From Glutamicibacter sp. B1 (lineage in GTDB: Bacteria; Actinomycetota; Actinomycetes; Actinomycetales; Micrococcaceae): 64,000 nucleotides of DNA. The position numbers and the translations under genes are program-made. Below, piece by piece: positions 34,597-43,655 of this stretch. The stretch covers positions 1,674,001 to 1,738,000 of the forward strand of contig NZ_CP125942.1 of NCBI RefSeq assembly GCF_039602135.1, in the 5' to 3' direction. How positions within the stretch are numbered: position 1 is the first letter of the stretch; each line of letters starts with the position of its first letter. The notes under the pieces were generated by a model. That model was not told where the DNA came from. It did no database searches and saw only the letters and a program-made list of their open reading frames with translations.

Positions 34597-36612
34597 TTAA
34601 GCTGAGGCCTTCTTCAAAGCCTTCTCGCTGATGGGGGCGTTGTCACTAGCACGTAGCTTGCGGAAGTACTCCATGGCTTCGTCCTGGCGTTCTGCCTCAT
34701 TTCCACTGGAAATATCAGCCCGCAGGTGATCCTGGGTGTAACCGAAGGCATCTACAAGATCCTGCGCGTGTGGGCGCAAGCGAGCCAGCAACCGGTTGAG
34801 GTAACCAGGAAGCGTACGTGCTCGCTGCATCGACAGGTGACCATTGGCCAAGAACCAACCCAGATCATCTTCAATCAAGGACAGCGCGAAGACATCGCGC
34901 AACCAAGTCAGAACCTCGGCGGTTACTGGGTCCGAAACCTTCTCAAGGGCGGCCGTGAAGGCTTCCCAGCGCAGCAGCTGACCGTGATCGCGAGCCGCCG
35001 AGATGAGCAGTTCTTGGTTGTCGTTGAAGGCCTGCGCCGACTTGGCCGGATTCTTGCCAGCTGCACGAAGTGCGTTAGCTACTTCGGCCACCTTGGCGTT
35101 GATTCGATCAGTGAACAGTGCACGCTGATTCGCTGGATCCTTGAAGAAGTTGGCGCTCTTGCGCTCATCAGATACGTCAGCGAATGCCTGACCTACACTA
35201 CGCAGACCGGAACGGTGCAAGGCAGTGTTACCAACCTGCTTGGCCGCGTACAGTGCCATCGCTCCGGTATCCAGCTTGCGGAATTCTGCAGCGTAATCGG
35301 TGAGCAGTCGCTTACCGACCAGCTGCAACAACACGTTGTTGTCGCCTTCGAAGGTGACGTAGATGTCGAGGTCCTGGTACAGCTGGGTGAATCGGTTCTT
35401 GGCAATGAATCCGGCGCCGCCGCAGGCTTCACGGCATTCCTGAAGCGTGTCCAGTGCATCCCAGGTGCTCAGAGGCTTCAAAGCTGCGGCAAGAGTTTCT
35501 AGGTCTTGGCGGTCATCGTCGCTGTCGGCACGTCCGGAGAAGACTGCATCAAATTTGTCGAGCAGTCCATCATGCGCGAAGGACGAGGCGTAGGTGCGTG
35601 CTAGGCGAGTAATCAAACGACGCTGGTGACGCTGGTAGTCCAACAAGGTGGTTTCCTCGGTATCCGAGGTGGAGTTGAACTGTCGGCGCTGGTTGCCGTA
35701 GGTTACCGCAATCTGCAGACCAATCTTTGCTGCGCTGGTTGATGCACCATCAAGGGAGACGCGTCCCTGTACCAGGGTGCCGAGCATCGTGAAGAAGCGA
35801 CGGCCCGGTGAAGGGATGGGGGAGCTGTAGGTGCCGTCGGCCGCCACATCGCCGTAGCGGTTCAGCAGGTTGGTACGTGGTACGCGAACATTGTTGAAGT
35901 GCAAGCGGCCGTTGTCGATGCCGTTCAAGCCACCCTTAAGTCCGTCGTCTTCTCCGCCGACGCCGGGGAAGAAATCACCTGCCTCGTCGCGAATGGGGAC
36001 ATAGAAGCAGTGAACACCGTGGTTGACGCCCTTGGTGATCAATTGGGCGAAGACCGTGGCTGCCTTGCCATGCAATGCGGCGTTACCCAAGTATTCCTTC
36101 CACGCTGCCTTGAATGGAGTGTGGATGATGAACTCTTCGCTGTCCTCATCGTAGGTAGCGGTGGTTGCTACGGCTGCAACGTCCGAGCCGTGACCAATCT
36201 CGGTCATCGCGAAGGCGCCTGGGGTCTCCAAGCTCATGGCTGATGGCAACCACTTGGCGTGGTGTTCTTCAGTGCCCAGGTGCAGGATGGCACCGGCAAA
36301 TAGGCCCCATTGAACGCCGGCCTTGATCTGTAGTGATGGGTCGGCTGCTACGAGCTCTTCAAAAGTCGCAATGGATCCACCGTGATCATCGTGTCCGCCA
36401 AATTTGGTGGGGAAAGCACGCTGTACGGCATCTTCTTCAACCAGAATGCCCAGCTGACTCAGGACTCGTGCACGCTGCTCATCCATACCCAGCAGTGGGT
36501 CGCGCTGAAGTTCAGGGCGGGCTGCGCGAGCGCGTGAGACTTTACGCAGCTCTGCGTAAGGGCCGAGCAGCTGTTCGGCCAGATCAGTGACGTTGATGCG
36601 GTTCTCGCTCAT
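34597..36612 (-). CDS. Large acyl-CoA dehydrogenase/oxidase-like protein (FadE5-like context)
   Basis: The 671-residue protein is longer than standard acyl-CoA dehydrogenases (about 380-400). It has the flavin and substrate motifs GAFAMTEIGHGSDV and FKAAWKEYLGN, then the middle-domain HFNNVRVPRTNLLNRYGDV. ACGGAGFIAKNR and FEGDNNVLLQ contain the probable catalytic Glu region. The extra C-terminal helical domain of about 180 residues makes it acyl-CoA-oxidase-like. It oxidises acyl-CoA to enoyl-CoA with FAD. Position in a divergon with thiolase, large FabG and MaoC matches mycobacterial fadE5. It lies 47 bases downstream of a TetR gene on the same strand. Confidence 0.88.
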   Translation of the reverse strand: MSENRINVTDLAEQLLGPYAELRKVSRARAARPELQRDPLLGMDEQRARVLSQLGILVEEDAVQRAFPTKFGGHDDHGGSIATFEELVAADPSLQIKAGVQWGLFAGAILHLGTEEHHAKWLPSAMSLETPGAFAMTEIGHGSDVAAVATTATYDEDSEEFIIHTPFKAAWKEYLGNAALHGKAATVFAQLITKGVNHGVHCFYVPIRDEAGDFFPGVGGEDDGLKGGLNGIDNGRLHFNNVRVPRTNLLNRYGDVAADGTYSSPIPSPGRRFFTMLGTLVQGRVSLDGASTSAAKIGLQIAVTYGNQRRQFNSTSDTEETTLLDYQRHQRRLITRLARTYASSFAHDGLLDKFDAVFSGRADSDDDRQDLETLAAALKPLSTWDALDTLQECREACGGAGFIAKNRFTQLYQDLDIYVTFEGDNNVLLQLVGKRLLTDYAAEFRKLDTGAMALYAAKQVGNTALHRSGLRSVGQAFADVSDERKSANFFKDPANQRALFTDRINAKVAEVANALRAAGKNPAKSAQAFNDNQELLISAARDHGQLLRWEAFTAALEKVSDPVTAEVLTWLRDVFALSLIEDDLGWFLANGHLSMQRARTLPGYLNRLLARLRPHAQDLVDAFGYTQDHLRADISSGNEAERQDEAMEYFRKLRASDNAPISEKALKKASA

Positions 36613-36659
36613 GACGTGCCTTTCATTGTTGATTGAGTCGGTAGTAGTGGCGTGGTGGT

Positions 36660-37328
36660 TTATGGGTTAGTTGTTTCGGAGATCGAAGCGATGCCGTAGG
36701 CTAACCAGTTGGTGATTTCCTGGGCCATCGTTTCGAGGCTCGGCTTTGAATCTGAGTCAGGTTGGCGTAGCCATTGCTCACCTGCGGCGCGGACCATGCC
36801 AAGGGCAGCACGTGGCCAAAAACCGAGTGCGGCTGCGGTGGCGTTCTGGTCGTAGAGCTTGAGCAAGCGAACACTGATCAACTCTGATGCTTCATCGAAA
36901 AAGTCGTTGAGGGCTCCCGCTGATTCGTCATCAGTCGAGCGTTGTGCGCCGGTCACAAAGTAGTAGAGGTTGGGGCTATTGGTAGCCAGCTCTAGATAGG
37001 CAGTAACCATGGCGTGCAAAGAATTTAGTTCTTGATCCTTTGCCAACGCGGCAGCGATGATGCGGTCACGGAAATCATTGATGACTTTGGCGCTCAGGGC
37101 TTGTCGCAGCCCTTCTTTGTCGCCGAAGTAGCGATAGTAGACAGGTTTTGATGTCTTCGCATGGCTGGCGATGTCTTCCATTGAAACCTGTGGCCCAAGC
37201 TTGTGGACCGCCTTGCGTGCCAACTTGAGCAGCTCTTCGTGACGGGCGGTGCGGTGCGCTTGCCAGCGCATTGCACGACCATCAGTTTCACCGTCTATAA
37301 CTTCCGTGATCTTGTTCACGTTACTCAC
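36660..37328 (-). CDS. TetR-family regulator of the divergent lipid genes
   Basis: The 222-residue protein has an N-terminal TetR HTH (about 30-75; ARKAVHKLGPQVSMEDIASHAKTSKPVYYRYFGDKEGL) and a helical ligand domain. The start is a GTG at 37328, only 63 bases from the thiolase ATG on the other strand. Two inverted-repeat sites lie in this gap, one overlapping its own start. It probably controls both the acyl-CoA dehydrogenase gene and the thiolase-FabG-MaoC operon in response to an acyl-CoA; this is inferred from layout. Confidence 0.85.
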   Translation of the reverse strand: MSNVNKITEVIDGETDGRAMRWQAHRTARHEELLKLARKAVHKLGPQVSMEDIASHAKTSKPVYYRYFGDKEGLRQALSAKVINDFRDRIIAAALAKDQELNSLHAMVTAYLELATNSPNLYYFVTGAQRSTDDESAGALNDFFDEASELISVRLLKLYDQNATAAALGFWPRAALGMVRAAGEQWLRQPDSDSKPSLETMAQEITNWLAYGIASISETTNP

Positions 37329-37355
37329 AGTATCATGTACTCTTGGTTACAGTAA
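37321..37355. promoter_or_regulatory. Putative TetR operators in the divergent lipid promoter
   Basis: TACT-CAC-AGTA (37322-37332) overlaps the TetR start region and TTAC-A-GTAA (37347-37355) lies toward the thiolase gene. Both are preceded by a G, giving GTTAC at each left end, 26 bases apart. They are the only clear inverted repeats in the gap. Confidence 0.45.
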
Positions 37356-37391
37356 TAAGTGTCACAACAATCCATGTAGGAGTTTTTGAAC

Positions 37392-38687
37392 ATGACCCAG
37401 CAGTCTGTGCGCAATGCCGTGATTATCGGTGGCAATCGCATTCCCTTTGCCCGCTCTAATACCGCCTACGTCAATGCGTCCAACCAAGACATGTTCACCG
37501 CTGCTCTAGAAGGTCTCGTAGCCCGCTTCGGTCTGCAGGGCCAGCGTATGGGTGCTGTCAGTGGTGGCGCAGTGCTCAAGCACTCAAAAGACTTCAACCT
37601 CATTCGCGAATCGGTTCTTGGCTCTTCCTTGGATCCAGCGACTCCCGCCTATGATGTGCAGATGGCTTGCGCCACCGGCATGGAAGCTATCGGTTCTCTG
37701 GCCAACAAGATCAAGCTGGGCCAGCTCGAATCCGCCATTGGTGGCGGCGTGGATACCACCTCGGATGCACCAATCGCTGTGTCCGAATCTCTTCGCAGCG
37801 TACTGCTTGAATTAGCTCGCGCCCGTACCACCAAGGCGAAGTTGGCTGCCCTAGCTAAGATTCGCCCTTCGCATCTTGCTCCGTCAGCTCCCGGCACCGG
37901 TGAGCCACGCACCGGCCTGTCGATGGGGGACCACCAAGCGACGACTACCAAAGCCTGGGGGATCACGCGCCAAGCACAAGATGAACTGGCCTTGGCCAGC
38001 CACAAGAACCTCGCCGCAGCCTATGACCGAGGCTTCTTTAACGACTTGATCACTCCGTTCAACGGACTGGCCAAGGACAACAACCTGCGTGCTGATTCCA
38101 CCCTAGAAAAGCTCGGTAAACTCAAGCCAGCTTTCGGCAAAAACCTTGGCGAAGAAGCCACCATGACCGCTGGCAACTCCACGCCACTGACCGACGGCGC
38201 ATCAGCAGTACTTCTGGGCAGCGAAGATTACGCGCGCAGCAACGATCTGCCGATGCTAGCCAATTTTGTAGATTTCGAAGCCGCTGCCGTCGACTTTGTC
38301 CATGGCGCAGAAGGGTTGCTGATGGCTCCGGCCTACGCAACCGCTCGAATGCTCAAGAGAAATAATCTGACCCTTCAGGACTTTGATTTCTACGAGATTC
38401 ACGAAGCCTTTGCAGGCACTGTCCTCTCGACGCTCAAGGCGTGGGAAGACGAAGAATTCTGCCGTGAGAAGCTCGGTTTGGATGCACCGCTGGGAGCAAT
38501 TGACCGGAGCAAGCTGAATGTCAATGGATCTTCTTTGGCCGCCGGCCACCCATTCGCGGCGACCGGTGGACGCATCATCGCAAGCACCGCGAAGATGCTT
38601 CATGAAAAGGGTTCGGGACGTGCATTAATTTCCGTCTGTGCAGCAGGCGGACAGGGCGTTGTTGCTATTTTGGAGGCGCGAAACTAA
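37392..38687 (+). CDS. Acetyl-CoA C-acyltransferase (thiolase, FadA2/FadI-like)
   Basis: The 431-residue thiolase has the acyl-accepting Cys93 in MACATGMEA, His386 in GHPFAATGGR and the second active Cys416 in SVCAAGGQG. The NVNGSSLAAGHP segment is typical. It would cleave 3-oxoacyl-CoA with CoA, or condense acetyl units. The ATG at 37392 follows TAGGAG; a TTG at 37386 adds two residues only. Its last base is shared with the next ATG. Together with fabG and maoC genes downstream it resembles the mycobacterial fadA2-fabG4-htdX set. Confidence 0.9.
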   Translation: MTQQSVRNAVIIGGNRIPFARSNTAYVNASNQDMFTAALEGLVARFGLQGQRMGAVSGGAVLKHSKDFNLIRESVLGSSLDPATPAYDVQMACATGMEAIGSLANKIKLGQLESAIGGGVDTTSDAPIAVSESLRSVLLELARARTTKAKLAALAKIRPSHLAPSAPGTGEPRTGLSMGDHQATTTKAWGITRQAQDELALASHKNLAAAYDRGFFNDLITPFNGLAKDNNLRADSTLEKLGKLKPAFGKNLGEEATMTAGNSTPLTDGASAVLLGSEDYARSNDLPMLANFVDFEAAAVDFVHGAEGLLMAPAYATARMLKRNNLTLQDFDFYEIHEAFAGTVLSTLKAWEDEEFCREKLGLDAPLGAIDRSKLNVNGSSLAAGHPFAATGGRIIASTAKMLHEKGSGRALISVCAAGGQGVVAILEARN

Positions 38688-40024
38688 TGGCAGATAAGTA
38701 CATGGAACTAGTGAACACCGGAGTCACTAAGAAGCTAGCCAAGCTGTTGGGACTGCCGCGGCCGCCACGGCTGCGTCGTTATTCTCCGGATGCTCCACTG
38801 CTACCTGGCCCGCTTTTGGTACTCGGTGCTTCTTCGAGCGCTCAAGAACTCAGTGACACTCTGGTTTCGTGGGGGCTAGATGTTCGCCGTCATGACGCGG
38901 GGGACGCCAAGCTCGGCGGCATCCTTTTGCTACTCGATGAGGTGGATCATCCACAAGCGCTCTCGTCAATTATGCTTACCGCCGGACGCGCCCTACGTAA
39001 ATTATTGCCCGGCGCTCGCGTAGTTTCCTTCTCGCGTCCGGCTTCGGCAGATGATGAACCGGCTGTTGCGGCTGCCCGCCAGGGAATTGACGGTGTGATC
39101 CGCTCCTTGGGACGTGAAATGCGTGGCGGCTCCACCACCAACGGCATTGTTCTTGAAGAAGCCACCACACCAGTTAGCACCAGCGCGTTGGCTGCTTTGC
39201 GTTTCTTCTTCTCGGGACGAAGCGCCTATGTTGATGGCCAATTCCTCACCGTACGCAATGGGGAAGGCGCACTACCGGCGGACTTTAGCCAGCCTTTGGC
39301 GGGTAAGGTCGCCGTGGTTACCGGCGCAGCACGCGGCATTGGCGCAGCCATCGCCCGTACCCTAGCCCGCGATGGGGCTCAGGTTGTGGTGGTGGATATG
39401 CCACAAGCGGGCGATTCGCTGGCGAAGGTAGCCAACTCAATTGGTGCCACCACTCTTCAACTAGACGTTACTGCCGCCGACGCGGCACAACAGATCATGG
39501 ATCACGCCATTGGACGCCACGGTTCCTTGGATATTGTTGTGCACAATGCGGGAATCACCCGTGACAAGCTGCTCGCTAATATGGATGCGGCTCGTTGGGA
39601 TTCGGTCATTGCCGTGAATATCGCTTCGCAATTGCGCATGAATGAAGCATTCCTGGCTGCCAAACTACCAAACCTGCGCATCGTGTCATTGGCTTCGACC
39701 TCCGGCATTGCCGGTAACCGAGGCCAAACCAATTATGCTGCCTCCAAGGGTGGAGTCATTGGTATGGTGCGCTCCAGCGCCAAGCTATTTGCTGAAAATG
39801 GCGGATCAATCGCGGCCGTTGCTCCAGGATTTATCGAGACGGAAATGACGGCCAAGATTCCTCTGGGAACACGTACCGTTGCGCGCATGGTGCTCCCATC
39901 ATTGATGCAAGGTGGCCTGCCGGAGGATGTAGCTGAGGCTATTAGCTTCCTTGGCTCAGACGCTGCAGCGGGTCTGAACGGGCAGGTGCTCAGAGTATGT
40001 GGCCAGTCGCTGGTCGGTGCGTAG
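38687..40024 (+). CDS. High-molecular-weight 3-oxoacyl-(ACP/CoA) reductase, FabG4-like
   Basis: The 445-residue protein has two regions. Residues 1 to about 205 form a flavodoxin-like domain without a cofactor motif, as in mycobacterial HMwFabG. Residues about 207-445 are a full SDR: TGAARGIG, HNAGITRDK, Tyr350 and Lys354 in YAASKGG and PGFIETEMT. Such enzymes reduce 3-oxoacyl-CoA or -ACP, usually with NADH. The start overlaps the thiolase stop by one base, and its stop abuts the MaoC gene start, so the three genes are translationally coupled. Confidence 0.88.
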   Translation: MADKYMELVNTGVTKKLAKLLGLPRPPRLRRYSPDAPLLPGPLLVLGASSSAQELSDTLVSWGLDVRRHDAGDAKLGGILLLLDEVDHPQALSSIMLTAGRALRKLLPGARVVSFSRPASADDEPAVAAARQGIDGVIRSLGREMRGGSTTNGIVLEEATTPVSTSALAALRFFFSGRSAYVDGQFLTVRNGEGALPADFSQPLAGKVAVVTGAARGIGAAIARTLARDGAQVVVVDMPQAGDSLAKVANSIGATTLQLDVTAADAAQQIMDHAIGRHGSLDIVVHNAGITRDKLLANMDAARWDSVIAVNIASQLRMNEAFLAAKLPNLRIVSLASTSGIAGNRGQTNYAASKGGVIGMVRSSAKLFAENGGSIAAVAPGFIETEMTAKIPLGTRTVARMVLPSLMQGGLPEDVAEAISFLGSDAAAGLNGQVLRVCGQSLVGA

Positions 40025-40885
40025 ATGAGCGCACAAATTGTTACCGAGATTCCTTCGATGGCTACGGTGTATGCCAAAGCCGCCAAGACTCTTGGGCGTA
40101 AACCTAAGAACCCTGTTTTACCGTCAACGGTTTTGGTTTTTCAGGGTGCTAAAGCCGATCCGGTAAAGCTCGGCGAGTTCCGTAGGGCAGTGGGCGCACC
40201 CATGAATTCGGTGCTACCTAGTCTTTACGTACATTCGCTGGCGTTCCCTTTGGCCATGTCGCTGATGTTGCGTGATGATTTCCCTCTGCCTCTTTTGGGA
40301 ATGATTCACCTGACCAATGATGTTGAGGTACTCGCGCCTATTGGCGAGGACGAAGCCTTTGATATCGAGGTGCGCAGTGAGAACCTGCGTGCACATGCCA
40401 AGGGTGTCACTTGTGATTTGGCGGTACGGATCATCGTTGATGGAAAAGACCGGATGCTTCTTCGCAGTACCTTCCTGGCCAAGGGCGTGAAGCTCGATGG
40501 CGAAAAACCAAGTCATGGCGAACGAAGTGTTTTTGAAGCCCCGGTACGAACCGCTCATTGGTCACTGGATGCTGGCACCGGCAGGCGCTGGGCGAAGGTG
40601 GCAGGAGACTACAACCCTATTCACCTTTCAGGACTCAGTGCGAAAGCGTTGGGGATGCCCGGCGCTATAGCGCATGGCATCTATATGGCGGCTAGGGTTC
40701 TAGGTGGTATAGAACCTGCGACCGGGAGCTATTCGTGGAATATCGAATTTAAAACACCCGTTGTTCTACCAGCGTCTGTTGATCTGGCCTTCGAACCTAC
40801 TGCTGAGGGGTACCGAGTGGATGCGTGGCATGCTCGTAAGGGCAAGCCACATTTCACCTTGGAGCTGTCCAACTCGTCAAAGTAA
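40025..40885 (+). CDS. MaoC-family (3R)-hydroxyacyl dehydratase (HtdX-like)
   Basis: The 286-residue protein has an N-terminal region with hot-dog-like features (LYVHSLAFPLAMSLMLRDDFP) and a C-terminal hot-dog half carrying the hydratase-2 motif AGDYNPIHLSG with catalytic Asp and His, then GAIAHGIYMAARVL. It would interconvert (3R)-hydroxyacyl and enoyl thioesters. It is last in the thiolase-FabG-MaoC operon, and its ATG directly follows the FabG stop. Similar double-hot-dog proteins (HtdX) follow fabG4 in mycobacteria. Confidence 0.85.
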   Translation: MSAQIVTEIPSMATVYAKAAKTLGRKPKNPVLPSTVLVFQGAKADPVKLGEFRRAVGAPMNSVLPSLYVHSLAFPLAMSLMLRDDFPLPLLGMIHLTNDVEVLAPIGEDEAFDIEVRSENLRAHAKGVTCDLAVRIIVDGKDRMLLRSTFLAKGVKLDGEKPSHGERSVFEAPVRTAHWSLDAGTGRRWAKVAGDYNPIHLSGLSAKALGMPGAIAHGIYMAARVLGGIEPATGSYSWNIEFKTPVVLPASVDLAFEPTAEGYRVDAWHARKGKPHFTLELSNSSK

Positions 40886-40891
40886 CATCGG

Positions 40892-40922
40892 TTGACAAAC
40901 ACTCATTGTGCGTTGCTAAGGT
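40892..40922 (+). promoter_or_regulatory. Probable promoter of the small secreted protein gene
   Basis: A consensus -35 TTGACA (40892-40897) is followed 17-19 bases later by GCTAAG/TAAGGT (-10-like). The gene's ATG lies at 40961 behind an AGAGGA ribosome binding site. Confidence 0.5.
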
Positions 40923-40960
40923 GATCCGTGTTACTTGATGTCTAGTAGAGGATACGCACA

Positions 40961-41242
40961 ATGAATGTACGTCGATTCGTGGCTGGTTTCGCGACCGCTG
41001 GACTGCTCAGCACAGGATTGATCTTCGGTAGCGCTCCAGCGCAGGCCGCCACGTCAACCCATGTCGTTCGAGAGAAGAACGCTTTCGCTTGTAGTGTCGC
41101 GTTCAACGACTCCTTGAAAAAGCTCAAACGTAAGTACGTTCGCGTCACGGTAGTGCAGAAGTGCCATTGGGAAAAGACTCCTGGATATCGCGGATACTAC
41201 GAGGCCAGGATCCGTTACGACACCAGCGGAACGAGCGCCTAG
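40961..41242 (+). CDS. Small secreted protein of unknown function
   Basis: The 93-residue precursor has a classical Sec signal peptide (basic MNVRRF, hydrophobic core, cleavage after APAQA near residue 29). The mature part is about 64 residues, basic, and holds two Cys (45 and 69) that could form one disulphide. It has aromatic/Lys-rich patches (KLKRKYVRV, HWEKTPGYRGYYEARIRY). No domain is recognised. It has its own promoter and a strong terminator, so it is an independent unit. Secretion is well supported; the role is unknown. Confidence 0.75.
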   Translation: MNVRRFVAGFATAGLLSTGLIFGSAPAQAATSTHVVREKNAFACSVAFNDSLKKLKRKYVRVTVVQKCHWEKTPGYRGYYEARIRYDTSGTSA

Positions 41243-41267
41243 AACATCGGCGATCGGGTTTCCATCT

Positions 41268-41313
41268 AAAAATCGCATCTCAAGATTCAAATGATCTTGG
41301 GATGCGATTTTTT
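41268..41313. terminator. Bidirectional terminator between the secreted protein gene and mshA
   Basis: AAAAATCGCATCTCAAGAT (41268-41286) pairs with ATCTTGGGATGCGATTTTT (41294-41312) with one wobble, flanked by A and T runs. It serves the plus-strand gene and, in reverse, mshA, which ends at 41318. Confidence 0.9.
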
Positions 41314-41317
41314 GCAT

Positions 41318-42514
41318 TTACTGCGATGAACCAAACTCCGATTGGCTCAGACGATAACTGGCTAGGGTCTCAACCGCGGCACGTTCCCACGTAAATGATC
41401 CCGAATGCTCTAACGCTCCATGGCCAGCGGAGGTAACCATTTCTGGATTCTGTGCGAGCTCGATAATTTTTGCGGCCCAGATCTCGGGGTCAGGTTCGGA
41501 CATGAGCCAGCCAGACTTGCCATCATTTACGGCGTAGGCCAATCCCCCTACTGCATTGGCCAGCACGGGAGTTCCGCAAGCCTGAGCTTCAGCAGCAACT
41601 AGTCCAAAGGTTTCCGAAAGGGACGGTACTGCCACAATGTCAGCATTGGCGAAGACGAGGGCCAGCTTTTTGGGCTCTAAAGGGTCGTAGAATCGTACGA
41701 CGTCGCCGAGATCCAACTCATTGACCAAGGATTTCAAATCATAATCGTCAGACCCAGAAGTAGAACCAAAGAGCGACGCGGTAATTCGCAACGATGGCTG
41801 AGTGCGTCGAGCGATACCGAGTGCTTCTAGCAACAGGTGAGCACCCTTGAGTCTTTGCATTCGTCCGGCATATACGAGGTGTAAATCATCGTCGCCGAGC
41901 GGTCTACGTACCTTGTCTTGGTCTGGATGAAACACTCTGTGGTTGACGCCAGGGAGAACAACATCTAGTTTCTTTGAGTCGACGTCATAGAACCGTTCAA
42001 GCTGCCTAGCTTCTACCGGGGTATTGGCAATGATCCGTGAACATGTGCGCAGGAGGTGTTCTTCGGCCACCTTACGGTTGCCAGGTTCGGCGATGCCGGA
42101 TTCAGCTTCTTTAGCCGCGGCTGAGGTGTGCATGGAGACAGCCAGTGGAACAGACCAAAGATTTGCTAGTTGAAGCCCTGTCATGCCCGAGAGCCAGTAA
42201 TGGGCATGTACGATATCGAACTTCAGCCCTTGCATCTGTTTGGATACAGCGAGAACAGCTGCGTCAATAATTTGAGGTAGCTCTTCTTTCTCTAAATCTC
42301 GATTGGCCGCAATCTGAACTTCGTGCATCCAGACACCTTCACCGACCTGCAGAGAATGAGATTCCTCCGCTGTGCGCGTGATCATGTGTACTTCGTGGCC
42401 TAAAGCGCCCAGAGCAAAGGATAGGTTTTGGATGTAGACATTCATACCGCCGGCGTCGCCTGAGCCTGGTTGCTGCATGGGAGAGGTATGCAGGGAAAGC
42501 ATCGCTACGCGCAT
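41318..42514 (-). CDS. mshA: D-inositol-3-phosphate glycosyltransferase MshA-like (GT4)
   Basis: The 398-residue GT4 enzyme begins MLSLHTSPMQQPG and DAGGMNVYIQ (residues about 20-29), the hallmark N-terminus of MshA, the first enzyme of mycothiol synthesis, which joins GlcNAc to inositol-3-phosphate. It also shows HAHYWLSG, the UDP-sugar segment LVYAGRMQRLKG and the E-x7-E pattern in SLSETFGLVAAEA. The length is a little short of some MshA proteins, but nothing conserved is missing. mshC occurs about 12 kb away in the same window. A GT4 enzyme with another acceptor is possible but less likely. Confidence 0.82.
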   Translation of the reverse strand: MRVAMLSLHTSPMQQPGSGDAGGMNVYIQNLSFALGALGHEVHMITRTAEESHSLQVGEGVWMHEVQIAANRDLEKEELPQIIDAAVLAVSKQMQGLKFDIVHAHYWLSGMTGLQLANLWSVPLAVSMHTSAAAKEAESGIAEPGNRKVAEEHLLRTCSRIIANTPVEARQLERFYDVDSKKLDVVLPGVNHRVFHPDQDKVRRPLGDDDLHLVYAGRMQRLKGAHLLLEALGIARRTQPSLRITASLFGSTSGSDDYDLKSLVNELDLGDVVRFYDPLEPKKLALVFANADIVAVPSLSETFGLVAAEAQACGTPVLANAVGGLAYAVNDGKSGWLMSEPDPEIWAAKIIELAQNPEMVTSAGHGALEHSGSFTWERAAVETLASYRLSQSEFGSSQ

Positions 42515-42579
42515 GTTGATGGCTCCAGAAAAGATTGGGACGAAGTGCTACTTGGGAAGAATGTCCAGAGTTGATGCTA

Positions 42580-43557
42580 TCAAGAAGAAAGATCAAGCAT
42601 TTTAGTGTTCGCCTGGCTCCAACGCTCGACCATACTCGTGCCACCGTGTGCGTCGCCTTCGCAGATTATCAATTCAGAGCCGGGCCACCTTTGGTGGAGG
42701 TTCCACGCGGTGGACGCTGGACTGGATACGTCGTTCCTCCCATGAATGAAAATGGCAGGCAGATGTTTGACGCGATCTACTAACTCCAAAATCGGTGGTT
42801 GACTGAATCCCGCGTGGGCCCAAAAGTGCGTCGTGAGGCGAGTCATGCAGTGGCGGAATGTTGGATCACTCCACCGGGGATCTCGAATCACTTCTTGGGC
42901 ACCGAGCGAAATATGCGTGTCTTCCCAGAGCGCCCATTCGAGTGAAGCGTCATCGCGGAGCTGGGCATCGGGGCAAGAGAGCAACAATGAATACGCGTCA
43001 ACCAAAGACAGATTGCCTGAGTCGTACTCAGGAACATAAGCCCGAGCAAAACTAGACAGGCGTTCCCATGCTTCAGGGAAGATTCGACCCACCGATTCGG
43101 TAATCCATTGCACTTCTTCTCGACTCGTAGTGGTTACCGCGAAGAGGACGATACCGCGAACGCGCTCTGGGTGGGCCTGAGCGTAGGCCAAGGCGAGAGT
43201 AGAACCCCATGAAACCCCATTGAGAATCCATCGCTCGATTCCCCTGTCTTTTCGCAAGACCTCGATATCTTCGACGAGTTTCTGCGTCGTGAAATGCTCG
43301 GCAGGTACGTTTGGATCGGAAGCCGAGGGTGAAGAGCGTCCGCAGCCTCGTTGCTCGAAGCCGATGAGCCGGGTCCTAGAAAGATCCCAGCGGTGACGAT
43401 AGCCGGAACTGCCCAAGGTTCCGCCGGGACCTCCGTGAAGATGCAGTGCAGGAATACCGTCAGGGGAGCCGAATTCTTCCCAGTACAGACGATGACCATC
43501 ATCGACAGGAAGAAATCCGTGCTCAATGGAGCCGCTGAGCTGATCTGAGGTACCCAT
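42580..43557 (-). CDS. pip: Prolyl aminopeptidase (proline iminopeptidase, S33 alpha/beta hydrolase)
   Basis: The 325-residue protein has the S33 family oxyanion motif HGGPGG (41-46), GFEQRGCGRSSP and the nucleophile elbow GVSWGS with Ser116. The late Asp (HGRNDVSSP) and His (GDAHGG) complete the triad. The enzyme releases N-terminal proline from peptides in the cytosol. The start ATG at 43557 gives the normal family length. It lies 65 bases upstream of mshA on the same strand and may be co-transcribed with it. Confidence 0.88.
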   Translation of the reverse strand: MGTSDQLSGSIEHGFLPVDDGHRLYWEEFGSPDGIPALHLHGGPGGTLGSSGYRHRWDLSRTRLIGFEQRGCGRSSPSASDPNVPAEHFTTQKLVEDIEVLRKDRGIERWILNGVSWGSTLALAYAQAHPERVRGIVLFAVTTTSREEVQWITESVGRIFPEAWERLSSFARAYVPEYDSGNLSLVDAYSLLLSCPDAQLRDDASLEWALWEDTHISLGAQEVIRDPRWSDPTFRHCMTRLTTHFWAHAGFSQPPILELVDRVKHLPAIFIHGRNDVSSPASTAWNLHQRWPGSELIICEGDAHGGTSMVERWSQANTKMLDLSS

Positions 43558-43608
43558 AGTTGAAGCCTATGTCGGCAGGAAGAGAAAGAGTGAATTTGTA
43601 GTCACTGA

Positions 43609-43648
43609 CAAAAAGAAATTCCCGGTTGACCGAAGTCAACCGGGAATT
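43609..43648 (-). terminator. Terminator of tRNA-Leu with UUCG loop
   Basis: AATTCCCGGTTGAC (43617-43630) pairs perfectly with GTCAACCGGGAATT (43635-43648). On the minus strand the loop reads TTCG and the stem is followed by TCTTTTTGTC, 8 bases after the tRNA 3' end. Confidence 0.92.
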
Positions 43649-43655
43649 CTACCTG

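Noticed and set aside
34726..35502. 258-residue plus-strand open frame
   Set aside because: It is antisense to the large acyl-CoA dehydrogenase gene, which carries clear family motifs.
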